From positions 930,001 to 994,000 of the forward strand of contig NZ_PXUE01000002.1 in assembly GCF_003020585.1 (NCBI RefSeq): DNA of 64,000 nt, read 5' to 3'. Origin of the DNA: Chryseobacterium aurantiacum (GTDB lineage Bacteria; Bacteroidota; Bacteroidia; Flavobacteriales; Weeksellaceae). Below, one piece after another: positions 1-9,398 of this stretch. The notes below the pieces were generated by a model. It saw only the letters and a list, made by a program, of their open reading frames with translations, did not search any database and had not been told where the DNA came from. The translations under genes were made by a program, and so were the position numbers. Each line of letters starts with the position of its first letter. The first letter of the stretch is position 1.

Positions 1-474
1 CTGTTTAAAATCTACCCAATAATCCCTCTCATATAAAGGATCTGTAAAATACATTCCTCCAAAGCCATCATTCCAAACATCGTTGGGGCCATTTAACCTT
101 TTCCCTTCGAAGCCTTTGAACAAAACTTCAACTTTTTTGTCCTTTGATATTTTCCAGATTTCTCCATGATCATCCGAACAGGTGATCAGAAAATCATCCT
201 TATCAAAATGAGTTCCGTTGGCGCGTCCTGTTTTGTCTAAAAATTCTATCACCTTATTGGTTTTCCAATCCCAATAATAGATTTTATCATTGGGCTGATC
301 CGTAAAATAGACATTTCCCTCTTTATCCGTGGATGGACCTTCTGTAAAGCTAAACTTATCCGAAACCATTTCCGGTTTTACTCCTCCATAAAACATTTTA
401 CTACTTTTTAGTGATTGGCAGTTTACTAATGCGAAAACCAAACCAATCAGTCCTATTTTACAGATATTCTTCAT
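1..474 (-). CDS. SMP-30/gluconolactonase-like lipoprotein (cut by window edge)
   Basis: The reading frame is open from an ATG at 474 down to base 1, giving 158 residues; the C-terminus lies outside the window. The N-terminus is a lipoprotein signal with a lipobox ending VNC, so Cys19 would be lipidated. Visible SMP-30/gluconolactonase/LRE beta-propeller signatures are FTEGP near residue 44, RANGTHF near 84 and LNGPNDV near 130, which in the family carry metal-coordinating Glu and Asn/Asp residues. Family members hydrolyse sugar lactones or similar esters; the substrate here cannot be told. The gene is divergent from ccoG across 257 bp. The family call is secure; a lactonase activity is only inferred. 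Confidence 0.8.
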   Translation of the reverse strand, partial: MKNICKIGLIGLVFALVNCQSLKSSKMFYGGVKPEMVSDKFSFTEGPSTDKEGNVYFTDQPNDKIYYWDWKTNKVIEFLDKTGRANGTHFDKDDFLITCSDDHGEIWKISKDKKVEVLFKGFEGKRLNGPNDVWNDGFGGMYFTDPLYERDYWVDFKQ

Positions 475-731
475 ACTTCATTTTTAAACCTGCAATTTAC
501 AACATGCCTGGTGGGTTTCAAAAACATTTTCTCATTTTGAAACATTAGTCTTTAAAATAACCAATGTCCCAATTGTCCTATTTTTGAAGTAGATCATATT
601 AGTAGTTTATCAATATAATTCTGAGCTTTGCAGTAACAGAATCAGTAAGTTTTTTTCATATAGAAACTGTTGTAAAAATAATGCTGATCTGGATGAAAAA
701 TATTACCAAAATACTTTTATAGCATACGATA

Positions 732-2174
732 ATGAGCGCAGAGTCCAACAATACCAAATCCTTGGAAATTGAAAATGAAGATTTCAGAAATTCAGTGGGA
801 ACAATGGATGAGACCGGAAAAAGAAAATGGATATTCCCAAGAAAACCCAAAGGTAAATACACCAATTACAGAAATTACACCAGCTATGTTTTACTTGCTT
901 TATTCTTTGTGTTGCCTTTTGTAAAGATTAATAATAATCCTTTTCTGCTCATTAATGTTATTGACGGGAGATTCTTTATCCTTGGGCAGCCCTTTTATCT
1001 GCAAGACTTTTTTATCCTTGCGCTTGGAGCTGTAACTTCAGTAATCTTTGTAATGCTGTTCACAGTTGTTTTCGGAAGAATATTCTGTGGCTGGCTTTGT
1101 CCGCAGACCTTATTTATGGAAATGGTATTCCGTAAAATAGAATACTGGATCGAAGGAGACAGAAACAAGCAAATGAAGCTAGACAGGCAGGAATGGGATG
1201 CTGAAAAAATAAGAAAAAGAGTAACAAAATGGTCTGTTTTTCTTTTGATTTCTCTTATCATTTCTCACTTCATGTTTATGTACATTGTGGGATATGAAGA
1301 CGTTTTCCGGATTATGACACAAGGTCCGGCCGAGCATTCCCTTAAGTTTACAGCCATGATATTTTTTACCATGACATTCTATTTTGTATTTGCATGGCTT
1401 CGTGAGCAGGTTTGTACTTTGGTTTGCCCGTATGGAAGACTTCAGGGTGTACTTATTGACAAGCAGACGATTAACGTATATTATGACTTTAAAAGAGGAG
1501 AAAACCGTTCAAAATGGAGAAATAATGAAGACAGAAAAGCAACGGGAAAAGGTGACTGTATTGATTGTAACCAATGTGTGGTAGTCTGTCCTACAGGAAT
1601 TGATATCAGACATGGACAACAGTTGGAATGTGTTAACTGTACAGCGTGTATTGATGCCTGTGATGAAGTAATGGAGAAAGTAGGGCTGCCTAAGGGTCTT
1701 ATCCGATATGCAACGGAAGCCGAAATTGAAAATCGTGAGAAATTCAGTTTTACTCCAAGAATGAAAGCCACCACAGTCATTCTGGCTCTACTGGTAGGAT
1801 TCCTTGGATTTTTAATGTACGACCGAGGTTCTATGGAGGCCAAGTTCATTAAGCCTGCAGGCTCTACATTCTTTATTAAAGATGGTAAAATCACCAATAC
1901 TTTCATCTACACTCTTCTGAATAAATCCAATGAGAAAAAGGTATTGAACATTAAGGTCGTGAGTCCTGAAAATGCAGAAATCACTTATTTTGGTTCCGAA
2001 AAAATCATTTTGAAAGGAGACCAGATCCTGAAAGGAAATATCAATATATCTTTCCCTGAAGAAAAGATCAAATTCTCTAAGCAAAATATGGTAATTGGTG
2101 TTTTCGATGAAAAAGGAGAACTGGTAGATTCGTTTGAAACTACTTTTGAAGGGCCATTTAAGCTAGCTCTTTAG
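732..2174 (+). CDS. ccoG: Cytochrome c oxidase accessory protein CcoG (FixG/RdxA)
   Basis: 480 residues, the usual length for CcoG, a membrane iron-sulfur protein needed for assembly of cbb3-type cytochrome oxidase (family knowledge: copper handling for CcoN). Several membrane segments lie in the N-terminal half and one near residue 350. The NapH-like motifs GWLCPQT and CTLVCPYGR are present. Two 4Fe-4S clusters are marked by CIDCNQCVVVCP starting at residue 276 and by CVNCTAC at residue 300. The last 120 residues form the periplasmic Ig-like domain typical of the family. Unlike many relatives it has no ccoNOP gene next to it in the window: the upstream neighbour is on the other strand and the downstream one is convergent. 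It is therefore probably transcribed alone here. Confidence 0.95.
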   Translation: MSAESNNTKSLEIENEDFRNSVGTMDETGKRKWIFPRKPKGKYTNYRNYTSYVLLALFFVLPFVKINNNPFLLINVIDGRFFILGQPFYLQDFFILALGAVTSVIFVMLFTVVFGRIFCGWLCPQTLFMEMVFRKIEYWIEGDRNKQMKLDRQEWDAEKIRKRVTKWSVFLLISLIISHFMFMYIVGYEDVFRIMTQGPAEHSLKFTAMIFFTMTFYFVFAWLREQVCTLVCPYGRLQGVLIDKQTINVYYDFKRGENRSKWRNNEDRKATGKGDCIDCNQCVVVCPTGIDIRHGQQLECVNCTACIDACDEVMEKVGLPKGLIRYATEAEIENREKFSFTPRMKATTVILALLVGFLGFLMYDRGSMEAKFIKPAGSTFFIKDGKITNTFIYTLLNKSNEKKVLNIKVVSPENAEITYFGSEKIILKGDQILKGNINISFPEEKIKFSKQNMVIGVFDEKGELVDSFETTFEGPFKLAL

Positions 2175-2226
2175 GTAGCAGGTAGCAGATAATAGGTTGT
2201 AGGGATTAGAAAAAGCAGTTGATATT

Positions 2227-2290
2227 TCCACCATTTCCTTCCTCTGAAGGGATGTCAAAAATTCTTTGAATTTTTGACGGTGTGGTTTCA
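2227..2290. repeat. REP-like double-hairpin repeat, copy 1
   Basis: Between the convergent ends of ccoG and the AraC gene there is a 10-bp stem TCAAAAATTC / GAATTTTTGA with a TTT loop, followed on the other side by a small stem CCTTC / GAAGG. The same arrangement recurs, reversed, at 29541-29603. It may also act as a terminator region for both genes. Confidence 0.7.
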
Positions 2291-2358
2291 ACAATCTCAA
2301 TTCATTTTTCTATCATCATTTTAAGACTTTAAACTATTAACCTTGAGCTTTAAACTCA

Positions 2359-3240
2359 TTAAGCCTTATATTTCCTCATAAACTGAGTAGGGGTCATTCC
2401 GGAGCTTTTCCGGAAGACTCTTACAAAGTAGGAATACTCTTCATATCCTAATCTAAAGGCAATTTCAACAAGGCTTTCATCAAGATACATCAACATTCTT
2501 TTAGCTTCCAGCACTACCCTTTCTGTGATGACTTCTGTAGCTGTTTTCTGAACTACTGTCTGCGCAATTCTGTTCAAATGTTTCGATGAAATTCCTAGCA
2601 AGGCTGCATAATAGGCTATCGATTTATGTTCTGTAAAATATTGTTCAACAAGGTTTTCAAAATCCTGATAATGTTTAAAGTAAGAAAGCCCTGCTGTGGA
2701 TTCCAATGTATCAAAATCCTTTGAAAACAATCGTGTTGCATTAATAAAGACTTGTGACATTAAGGAAAGGATAAGGCCATTCTTCATGATGCTTTTAGAA
2801 AGATGCTCCTTGCCCAATTCCTGAAACAGATGAATGTTTTCTTTTAATTCTAAAGCACTCAGTTGAAGTTTCCTGGGAAAAGATACGGATCCGAAGAAAG
2901 GAAAATTCCTCAACTTCTGATTTACATAATGCATTTCATAAAACTCTTGGGAACAAAAGAAAATATATCCTTCAATATCTGCGGAGAGTTCCCAACTATG
3001 AATTTGCCCCGGTGACAGAAAGAAAAGACTCCCCTCTGAAACATCATATTTTTGAAAATCAATTTCATGAACACCACTCCCTTCTGTAAAAAGAACTGCT
3101 GCATAAAAATCATGCCTATGAGGCTTCTCTATATGTCGGTGCCCCACAACCAAGTGGTTTTTCATGGTGTTAAAATAAAAATCTGAAGGATTTTTACCAC
3201 TTTGAAAAAGATTAATATGAAGAACGGAAATAGAGTTCAT
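2359..3240 (-). CDS. AraC-family transcriptional regulator
   Basis: 293 residues. The N-terminal half is a cupin-type sensing domain with a His-rich start (GHRHIEKPHRHDFY near residue 35) and the typical SPGQIHSW motif. The C-terminal 100 residues are two AraC helix-turn-helix units: ALLGISSKHLNRIAQ, then EIAFRLGYEEYSYFVRVFRK followed by the family signature SGMTPTQFMRKY. It would bind DNA in response to a small ligand that the sequence does not identify. It is convergent with ccoG and about 130 bp downstream of the metalloprotease gene on the same strand, separated by a terminator, so it is probably its own transcript. Confidence 0.93.
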   Translation of the reverse strand: MNSISVLHINLFQSGKNPSDFYFNTMKNHLVVGHRHIEKPHRHDFYAAVLFTEGSGVHEIDFQKYDVSEGSLFFLSPGQIHSWELSADIEGYIFFCSQEFYEMHYVNQKLRNFPFFGSVSFPRKLQLSALELKENIHLFQELGKEHLSKSIMKNGLILSLMSQVFINATRLFSKDFDTLESTAGLSYFKHYQDFENLVEQYFTEHKSIAYYAALLGISSKHLNRIAQTVVQKTATEVITERVVLEAKRMLMYLDESLVEIAFRLGYEEYSYFVRVFRKSSGMTPTQFMRKYKA

Positions 3241-3321
3241 CCTATGTTTTAATAAGGAAAGTAATTGATTAAATGATGCATAAAAGTACTATAAATAAAG
3301 TCAAATGACAAGTTTCAACAT

Positions 3322-3354
3322 AAAAAAAGGACCGACAGCTGCCGATCCTTTTTT
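3322..3354. terminator. Rho-independent terminator of the metalloprotease gene
   Basis: Stem AAAAAAGGA...TCCTTTTTT around an inner CAGCTG core with two CG pairs. It has A and T runs on either side and sits just after the metalloprotease stop codon at 3372 (minus strand). Confidence 0.75.
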
Positions 3355-3371
3355 ATAATGTTTAATAATTA

Positions 3372-6056
3372 TTATTTTATAATCAATTTACTGTTATATA
3401 TTCCTTTTGAAGAGTTGATGCTAATTACATAGACTCCTTTAGGTACATTTACATTAAATTCTTTGGTATTGTTGCCCTCACTTTGATAAGCCGAAGAGTA
3501 GATTAATCTTCCACTTGAGTCAAACATTACTACTTTCAATTCTCCTTTTATGTTTTGAGATTTGATGAAGAACTTACCATCAGTTGGGTTAGGATAGATC
3601 TTAATATCATCCGCTAGTGGAGAAGAAACTTCTTTCGCTCCCAGGTTTTGTGTTTCCTGTGTACATACTTCAAGGGACCAGCCGGTAATTGTTCCTACAC
3701 TACCAGGATTATTATCTGAGGCAAATAATTTCCATTGACCTTGGGCTTTATGGCCTTTAAAGATGCTTAAGGATTCATGAGATTTAGTTTCCCCTTGAAT
3801 AGGAGAAGAAACGCAAGATACATTACTTCCTGTATCACTGAATGAAGCGGTAATTCCTGACTTTCCGGTACATTGTCTGTTCCAGATAAGTGCAGAAGTT
3901 CCTACAGGGCTTTCTATTCCGATTGCCAAGTGAGCTACATTAGGGTGAGTAACTGCAGGAGTAACTTTTATTTTTGTAATAGTTCCATTATTATTGACCA
4001 TTAAAGGTACATTCACCTTAGGCGCAGTAATGTTTCCTCCTCCAGGGCCATCAGTAATCGCTACAGACGCTCCATTATAGGTATAGGTTGCACAGCTTTC
4101 ACCGGTTACGTTATAATCAATAACAAAACTTGGGCTTACCGCATAATAAACATTTCCTACTGCTTCTATCATAATAAAAGCGTTTGCAGAAGTTGATCCT
4201 GCAGGGATGGTAACCTGCTCATTACCATCATTAGGTGTATTGGCAGCAATTACATTGAATGTTTGCCCTCCATCTGTAGACAATTTAATATTTACATTGG
4301 CTGTATTGACAGGAGCCTGGTTTGTATTGGCAACATCCCATGTAACATTAACAGCACCCGCTGAGCTTAATGATTGTCCAAATGTCGGAGCTGTTACCTT
4401 AAAAGGACCAGCTGAAGCATTCACGGTTACCAGCATATCATCTTTGCTGGTTTGAGGAGCAAGAGGATTATTATTTCTTGCAGTTATTGTAAAATTAAGA
4501 GGCCTGGCTACACTGGAAACTGACTCCCAACGGGTTGTTAATACCCCAGCCAAAACTTTATTAAAATCCGGGAAATATCTTACCGGCGCACTGGCAGGAG
4601 GTAAAGATCTAAAATTGGGTCCGGTAGGTTTTGTAAGATAGGCAATAGAATTAGCATCCTGTTCTGAAGCTGCTGCCGGATCCATTTGCTCCCATGTATA
4701 AGTATAAGAAGCCGTGTTGGCATCTGTAGAAGTTCCTTTTAATACAAATGGGGTAGACTTAGGAATTATATAATCTGCTCCGGCATTAATATTAGGAGCA
4801 GGATTCGCAAAAGGTGTATTGGCACCACAGCTCACACTGTTGATCTTACTTTTGATCTCGGCAAGATTAAATGCCTGATAATAGTCGTTGGAATTAAACT
4901 GAACATCATAAATTCCTCCCATAATTCCGGTGTAAGCCATAATAGTAGATCCACTTCCCGGTTCTACCAGTGACAGGCTTGTACCGCTTCCGTCATAAAG
5001 AGTAAATGTATGGTTTGCTCCCAACTGATGCCCCATCTCGTGAGCTACATAATCTATATCGAATGTATCTCCTTCCGGGATGTTACTGGCAGTCCAACCC
5101 ATCGCTTTAGAGGAGTCATCACATATATCTCCGGGTGCATATCCGTTTCCATTTTCTTTATCAAAAACATGCCCCATGTCATAGTTTTCAGCGCCAATGA
5201 TATTGGTGATTGTTGTCTGAGCTTTCGCAGTCTGCTGACCGGATGCGGTATAAGGGTCTGAAGCTGGATCAAAATAAATGATAGCATCATTATTCGCAAC
5301 CAAATTAAAGTGAAGAGAAAGTTCTTTTTCAAAAACTCCATTTAAGCGGGTTAAACTTGCATTCATAGCTCCCAGAATAACTGCTTTTTTTTCTGCATCC
5401 GTTGCATTGGCAGGAGTATTAGTAGCAGTTAAATGATATTGACCATATTCTCCTGTACAGGTTATAGCCATTCTGAACACATTAAAACCAGCTGTTCTTC
5501 TATTATTTACAGCATTGCTTTTTTTTTCCGCAGCAGCTTTTTCTGCAGCTTCAATAGTAGAACATTCAAAAGGCTCTTTATCCTGCCCTCTTCTTGCATT
5601 AGAATCAAAAACAGCATAAACAGTTCTGTCCTCACTATAAGGTTCAATAAATTCTGAAATACCGGAACGAGTTATCATGGAAGAAAACCCAGTCGGAGAC
5701 AAACTGAATCTTAAATATACAGTAGGATCTTCTAATGCTGTTCCTACGTAAGATTTAATATCAGGAAACTTGGCCTGTAGTTCAGGAGCCATATTTGAAA
5801 ACTCCCAAACCTGGAATTTTTCCAGTCTTCCATTAGCCACAGGAAGAGTAACGACTACTCCTTTGTCATTTGAAAAGCGTGTCGGCGCATTTTTTAAGGC
5901 TTGCTTAAGCTGATCTGTATTCAGCGTGTAAAGCCCTGCAAATTCTAATTTTTCTTGTGATTTTTTTACTTTTTGAGACCTGAGCTCGGTTCTAGTCCAC
6001 TGTGAAAACCCTAAAAATGGAATCATCAGCGTTAGAATAAAGAAATAATGTTTCAT
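3372..6056 (-). CDS. Secreted M12B/reprolysin-type zinc metalloprotease with P domain and T9SS type A sorting domain
   Basis: The ATG at 6056 is preferred over the upstream one at 6119 because it directly begins a signal peptide (MKHYFFILTLMIPFLGFSQ); this gives 894 residues. The metzincin zinc motif HEMGHQLGANH starts near residue 339 (three His ligands plus the catalytic Glu), and the Met-turn STIMAYTG follows about 50 residues later. Next come a PKD-like segment, an Ig-like segment and a proprotein-convertase P domain (GTITGWSLEVC). The last 75 residues are a T9SS type A sorting domain with IYPNPTDGKFFI and a Lys-rich end. The protein should be exported by Sec, moved across the outer membrane by T9SS and cleaved there. 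It probably degrades host or environmental protein; the substrate is unknown. Confidence 0.93.
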   Translation of the reverse strand: MKHYFFILTLMIPFLGFSQWTRTELRSQKVKKSQEKLEFAGLYTLNTDQLKQALKNAPTRFSNDKGVVVTLPVANGRLEKFQVWEFSNMAPELQAKFPDIKSYVGTALEDPTVYLRFSLSPTGFSSMITRSGISEFIEPYSEDRTVYAVFDSNARRGQDKEPFECSTIEAAEKAAAEKKSNAVNNRRTAGFNVFRMAITCTGEYGQYHLTATNTPANATDAEKKAVILGAMNASLTRLNGVFEKELSLHFNLVANNDAIIYFDPASDPYTASGQQTAKAQTTITNIIGAENYDMGHVFDKENGNGYAPGDICDDSSKAMGWTASNIPEGDTFDIDYVAHEMGHQLGANHTFTLYDGSGTSLSLVEPGSGSTIMAYTGIMGGIYDVQFNSNDYYQAFNLAEIKSKINSVSCGANTPFANPAPNINAGADYIIPKSTPFVLKGTSTDANTASYTYTWEQMDPAAASEQDANSIAYLTKPTGPNFRSLPPASAPVRYFPDFNKVLAGVLTTRWESVSSVARPLNFTITARNNNPLAPQTSKDDMLVTVNASAGPFKVTAPTFGQSLSSAGAVNVTWDVANTNQAPVNTANVNIKLSTDGGQTFNVIAANTPNDGNEQVTIPAGSTSANAFIMIEAVGNVYYAVSPSFVIDYNVTGESCATYTYNGASVAITDGPGGGNITAPKVNVPLMVNNNGTITKIKVTPAVTHPNVAHLAIGIESPVGTSALIWNRQCTGKSGITASFSDTGSNVSCVSSPIQGETKSHESLSIFKGHKAQGQWKLFASDNNPGSVGTITGWSLEVCTQETQNLGAKEVSSPLADDIKIYPNPTDGKFFIKSQNIKGELKVVMFDSSGRLIYSSAYQSEGNNTKEFNVNVPKGVYVISINSSKGIYNSKLIIK

Positions 6057-6182
6057 ATCATAATAAGTTTTGTGTTTCACGAAATTACATAAAAAAAATA
6101 AATTTTCAGTTTTTTTCACATAATTATGAATAAAAAATTCAACATTTCAAACCAAACCCTTTCTAACACTTTGAAAGATATA

Positions 6183-6215
6183 TTTGGAGGATGATTTAAA
6201 AAATTTTTATCTTTG
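6183..6215 (+). promoter_or_regulatory. Bacteroidota-type promoter of the MerR gene
   Basis: A TTTG at 6183-6186, a 21-nt spacer and TATCTTTG at 6208-6215 match the Bacteroidota -33/-7 consensus (TTTG, 19-21 nt, TAnnTTTG). The start codon lies 20 nt after the -7 box, so the leader is short. Confidence 0.7.
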
Positions 6216-6234
6216 AACTTTAGGAGTCATTAAA

Positions 6235-6579
6235 ATGAAAATAAATTTACCTGATAAACTGTATTACTCTATAGGAGAAGTAGCCAAGGCATTCGATGTA
6301 AATACTTCATTAATACGTTATTGGGAACAGGAATTTCCTATCATAAAGCCTAAAAAGAACCGAAAAGGTAATCGATACTTCACCCCCGAAGACATCAAAA
6401 ACCTACAAATGATCTATCATTTGGTGAAAGAAAAGGGATATACTCTGGACGGAGCGCGGGTTGCTTTAACGACCAACAGTAAAATTTCTGAAACAATTAC
6501 CATTATTGATCGTCTTGAATTTGTAAAAGCTGAACTTTTAAAATTAAAAGAATCTTTAGGAGAAAGAGATTCCGAATAA
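6235..6579 (+). CDS. MerR-family transcriptional regulator
   Basis: 114 residues. The N-terminal winged helix is clear: YYSIGEVAKAFDVNTSLIRYWE, then RYFTPEDIKNLQMIYHLVKEKGYTL, the MerR HTH and wing. After residue 80 there is only a short helix ending in Lys/Glu-rich sequence, so no effector-binding domain is present. Small MerR proteins of this type are common in Bacteroidota and their target is unknown. It has its own promoter (6183-6215). The divergent neighbour is the metalloprotease and the downstream neighbour is the helix-hairpin-helix protein, 188 bp away. Confidence 0.92.
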   Translation: MKINLPDKLYYSIGEVAKAFDVNTSLIRYWEQEFPIIKPKKNRKGNRYFTPEDIKNLQMIYHLVKEKGYTLDGARVALTTNSKISETITIIDRLEFVKAELLKLKESLGERDSE

Positions 6580-6767
6580 TTTGTTAGATTCAAATAATTC
6601 AACAAGGATATTCTTGAAATATTTTTACTTCAAACCATCTTTAAATAATCCTAAAATAAGAATATAAAAGTTTAATTTTAAATGAATTACACTTATTTCA
6701 TATTCTAAACTTAACCAATTGGCCCATCCCTATTGTTGTGTTTTGTTTTTATCAATATGTTTACCAC

Positions 6768-8036
6768 ATGATGAGAAAAAACGATTACCAAAAGTTGGCT
6801 TCCATGGTCATTGTACTGACTATTCTGTTGGTTTTCCAAAAATACACCAGCCGAAGCAGAGATCCTTTTCCTGACATAAAATTTATTGCAGGATCTTCAA
6901 TTCCTAAGAACATTTCAGATTTTGATCCTAATGTTTTAGACAAGGAACAATGGGTGAAGCTTGGATTTTCTGAAAAGCAGACCAGTACCATTCTTAAATA
7001 TAAGGAGATAGTAGGTGGAACATTTACTTCAAAAGAGCAATTAAGAAAATGCTATGCAATTACGGAGGAAAAATTTAAGGAACTGGAATCCCTTCTTCTT
7101 CTTCCTGAAACCAGTAAAGTAAATAATTTCAAAAACTCTAACCGTTTTGAAAAGAAAGAGATTTCCGTTTCTGCAAAATTCAATCCTGATTTATTCACCT
7201 CTCATGATTGGATCAAAATGGGATTCAGTGAAAGACAGTCGGAAGCCATTTTGAAATATAAAAGCTATTTGGGAGGAAGCTTTGTCAGCAAAGAGAAGTT
7301 TAAGGAGTGTTTTATTATTTCTCCGGAAAACTATAGCAAGCTGGAACCTTATTTATTATTACCATTAAAAACGCCGGAAAAGTTTAAAAATTCGGGTAAA
7401 TACCGTGCTGAGAAAACAACGGTCCAGTATCACACTTTTGATCCGAATAGTATGAATGTCGATGGTTGGAAAGCATTAGGTTTTTCCGAAAAGCAGGCCA
7501 ATACGATTGTGAATTACCGAGACAGAAATTTACGCGGAAGCTTTAAAAACCTAGAGGATATACAAAAATGTTTTGTTATTTCTGCGGAGAAATTCCAGGA
7601 ATTAAGACCTTATATTAAGCTCAACTCTATGGAAGTAAAGCAGGAAAAAACAGATTTTTCAAAAATTGATCTTAATGCGATTACCTTTAAACAGCTTATT
7701 GAATTTGGATTGGATGAAAAAAGTGCAGGTTCAATGATTGGTTTTAGAAAAAAACTGAGAGGTTTCGTGAATAAGCAACAGATTTTAGAAACTTATAATA
7801 TTGATAAAGATCTGGTTCAAAAATTAACCTCCATTGCACCTTTAGACGCTTCAACAGTTCCAAAGTATTCTTTAGCTGAAGCTCCCGAGGAATGGCTAAA
7901 AGATCATCCCTATTTTAAATATTCTGCCGATAAAATCATATTCTACCGAACCACTTATCCCGACGACAAAAAGATCTGGAAGTTTTTAAAGCTAAAACCA
8001 GAGTATGAGGCAAGAATGAGATTATACGTGAAATAA
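6768..8036 (+). CDS. Membrane-anchored protein with four helix-hairpin-helix modules (ComEA-like)
   Basis: About 422 residues. The ATG at 6768 (or its neighbour at 6771) is chosen over a GTG at 6738 because the protein then begins with a short basic stretch and one membrane helix (MVIVLTILLVFQKY). Four modules of about 65 residues follow, each with the pattern FDPN...W.KLGFSEKQ...ILKYK...GG.F.SKE...C..I. These are ComEA/HhH-type modules that normally bind DNA backbone. Modules 1 to 3 are closely alike; the fourth (IDLNAITFKQLIEFG) has diverged. A role in extracytoplasmic DNA binding or uptake is an inference from ComEA, not shown by context. Confidence 0.8.
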   Translation: MMRKNDYQKLASMVIVLTILLVFQKYTSRSRDPFPDIKFIAGSSIPKNISDFDPNVLDKEQWVKLGFSEKQTSTILKYKEIVGGTFTSKEQLRKCYAITEEKFKELESLLLLPETSKVNNFKNSNRFEKKEISVSAKFNPDLFTSHDWIKMGFSERQSEAILKYKSYLGGSFVSKEKFKECFIISPENYSKLEPYLLLPLKTPEKFKNSGKYRAEKTTVQYHTFDPNSMNVDGWKALGFSEKQANTIVNYRDRNLRGSFKNLEDIQKCFVISAEKFQELRPYIKLNSMEVKQEKTDFSKIDLNAITFKQLIEFGLDEKSAGSMIGFRKKLRGFVNKQQILETYNIDKDLVQKLTSIAPLDASTVPKYSLAEAPEEWLKDHPYFKYSADKIIFYRTTYPDDKKIWKFLKLKPEYEARMRLYVK

Positions 8037-8089
8037 TGTAGGTGCAAATAGAAAAAGAGAACTTGAAACATCAATTTATATCCGGTAAC

Positions 8090-8125
8090 AACTATTCCAA
8101 AAAATAGATGTTTTTTGGAATAGTT
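8090..8125. terminator. Bidirectional terminator between convergent genes
   Basis: Perfect 15-bp stem AACTATTCCAAAAAA / TTTTTTGGAATAGTT with a 6-nt loop, placed between the convergent ends of the helix-hairpin-helix gene (8036) and the beta-propeller lipoprotein gene (8143). Confidence 0.8.
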
Positions 8126-8142
8126 TATCACCTTAAATATTT

Positions 8143-9366
8143 TTAGTGATGCATATAATTACTTGGGCCATTGGTACCCTCAATGGACTCTGGAAGTATT
8201 CCGTAACGGGTGCGTAAATTAACTGTACCCAGATTTTGTCCTGTATTGATATCAATTACATTAATGGTTCCGGAATTTAAGTTAGGTATATTGAGTAAGT
8301 TATTTTGTACAGCCACCACCTCTTTTCCAGATCTTGTTTTGAAGAAAGCCATATGGTGGGCTCCTTTATCTGCATTAAAAGTCTTCAACAAGGTTAATTG
8401 AGGAAGATTACTTAAATCAAAGACAAGCACTTTTCCGGGATCTGCAAAACTCACATAAAGTTTATTTGTATCGTCAATATACATTTCGAGCGTCCAGCCC
8501 AATCCGTGTGTACTTCCCTCAAAAACTTTAGTAAAAGCATCATATTTTTGGGTTGCAGCATTGTAGGGAGCTATCCAGATATCACCGCCAAGCATTGTTG
8601 TAGCAAGAGCATATTGTGGAAATTTCCCACGTAATAATAAAGTCTCCACAGGAGCCGACATATCGGTTTGTGAATCTGCTACCTGATAAGTTTCCTTTAT
8701 TTCATAGGTGTTCAGATCTAATAAAGTACAGGTATTTCCTACTCCGGTAGTAAGATCCGGGTGAATGGTTGAAGTTACCATCATTAATCCTTTATCTTCA
8801 TTAATTGAAATACCATGCGGATACATGATAAACTTATTGGGATTGTCCTGAATTGGTGCTTTAATCGTTTTGATAAGCTGATTACTATTAGCATTAAAGA
8901 CTCCTATGCTTCCATCTTTCGGACCTCCAGCACCTCCCATAAAGGTCATAAAAAACCTTCCGTCATTCGTGAAAAACAAATTCTCACCTACTGTATTTTC
9001 ACCTGTATCAATAGGTTTTGCGTTAATTAATTTAGGCAGACCATTTTGATCTTCTCCCGTTTTTACTTCATAGAGATAACTTCCTCCCAAAGCCGTGGTG
9101 TATAATTTTTTTGCATTATTATTATAGTAAAGGTGATGGGGTAATACACCAATACCTAATTCTAGCTTACTGCTAATATTTCCAAAATTGGGGGCCTCGG
9201 GATCTAACTCTATGACAGCAATTCCGTCTGACAAGCCGTTTAAACTTCTGTAGTCTATATAAAACGAAGAATTGTGTGACTGATCTACATTGTGATTATC
9301 ATTTTGACAATTAGTAAATAGTATCAAAATAATAAATAATGGAACTTTATTAAATTTTAATTTCAT
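8143..9366 (-). CDS. Beta-propeller lipoprotein (YncE / selenium-binding-protein-like)
   Basis: 407 residues. It begins with a lipoprotein signal whose lipobox ends FTNC, making Cys20 the lipidated residue. The rest has repeating beta-propeller strands (KLYTTALGG, FFMTFMGGAGG, IYVxxADPGKVLVFDL-like). Several conserved-looking histidines (LPHHLYY, YPHGISI, TIHPD, STHGLGW, AHHMAFF) lie where SBP56/methanethiol-oxidase and YncE-like propellers place metal-binding or pore residues. The family call is by pattern and the function is not known. The gene is monocistronic, with a strong terminator downstream and a 13-bp inverted repeat 33 bp upstream that could be an operator. Confidence 0.75.
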   Translation of the reverse strand: MKLKFNKVPLFIILILFTNCQNDNHNVDQSHNSSFYIDYRSLNGLSDGIAVIELDPEAPNFGNISSKLELGIGVLPHHLYYNNNAKKLYTTALGGSYLYEVKTGEDQNGLPKLINAKPIDTGENTVGENLFFTNDGRFFMTFMGGAGGPKDGSIGVFNANSNQLIKTIKAPIQDNPNKFIMYPHGISINEDKGLMMVTSTIHPDLTTGVGNTCTLLDLNTYEIKETYQVADSQTDMSAPVETLLLRGKFPQYALATTMLGGDIWIAPYNAATQKYDAFTKVFEGSTHGLGWTLEMYIDDTNKLYVSFADPGKVLVFDLSNLPQLTLLKTFNADKGAHHMAFFKTRSGKEVVAVQNNLLNIPNLNSGTINVIDINTGQNLGTVNLRTRYGILPESIEGTNGPSNYMHH

Positions 9367-9398
9367 GATTTTCAGGTTATGGTTGTGTCTTTTGTAAA

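Noticed and set aside
995-1906. Frames on the minus strand opposite ccoG (88 and 141 codons)
   Set aside because: Antisense shadows of an unmistakable ccoG gene; no family pattern.
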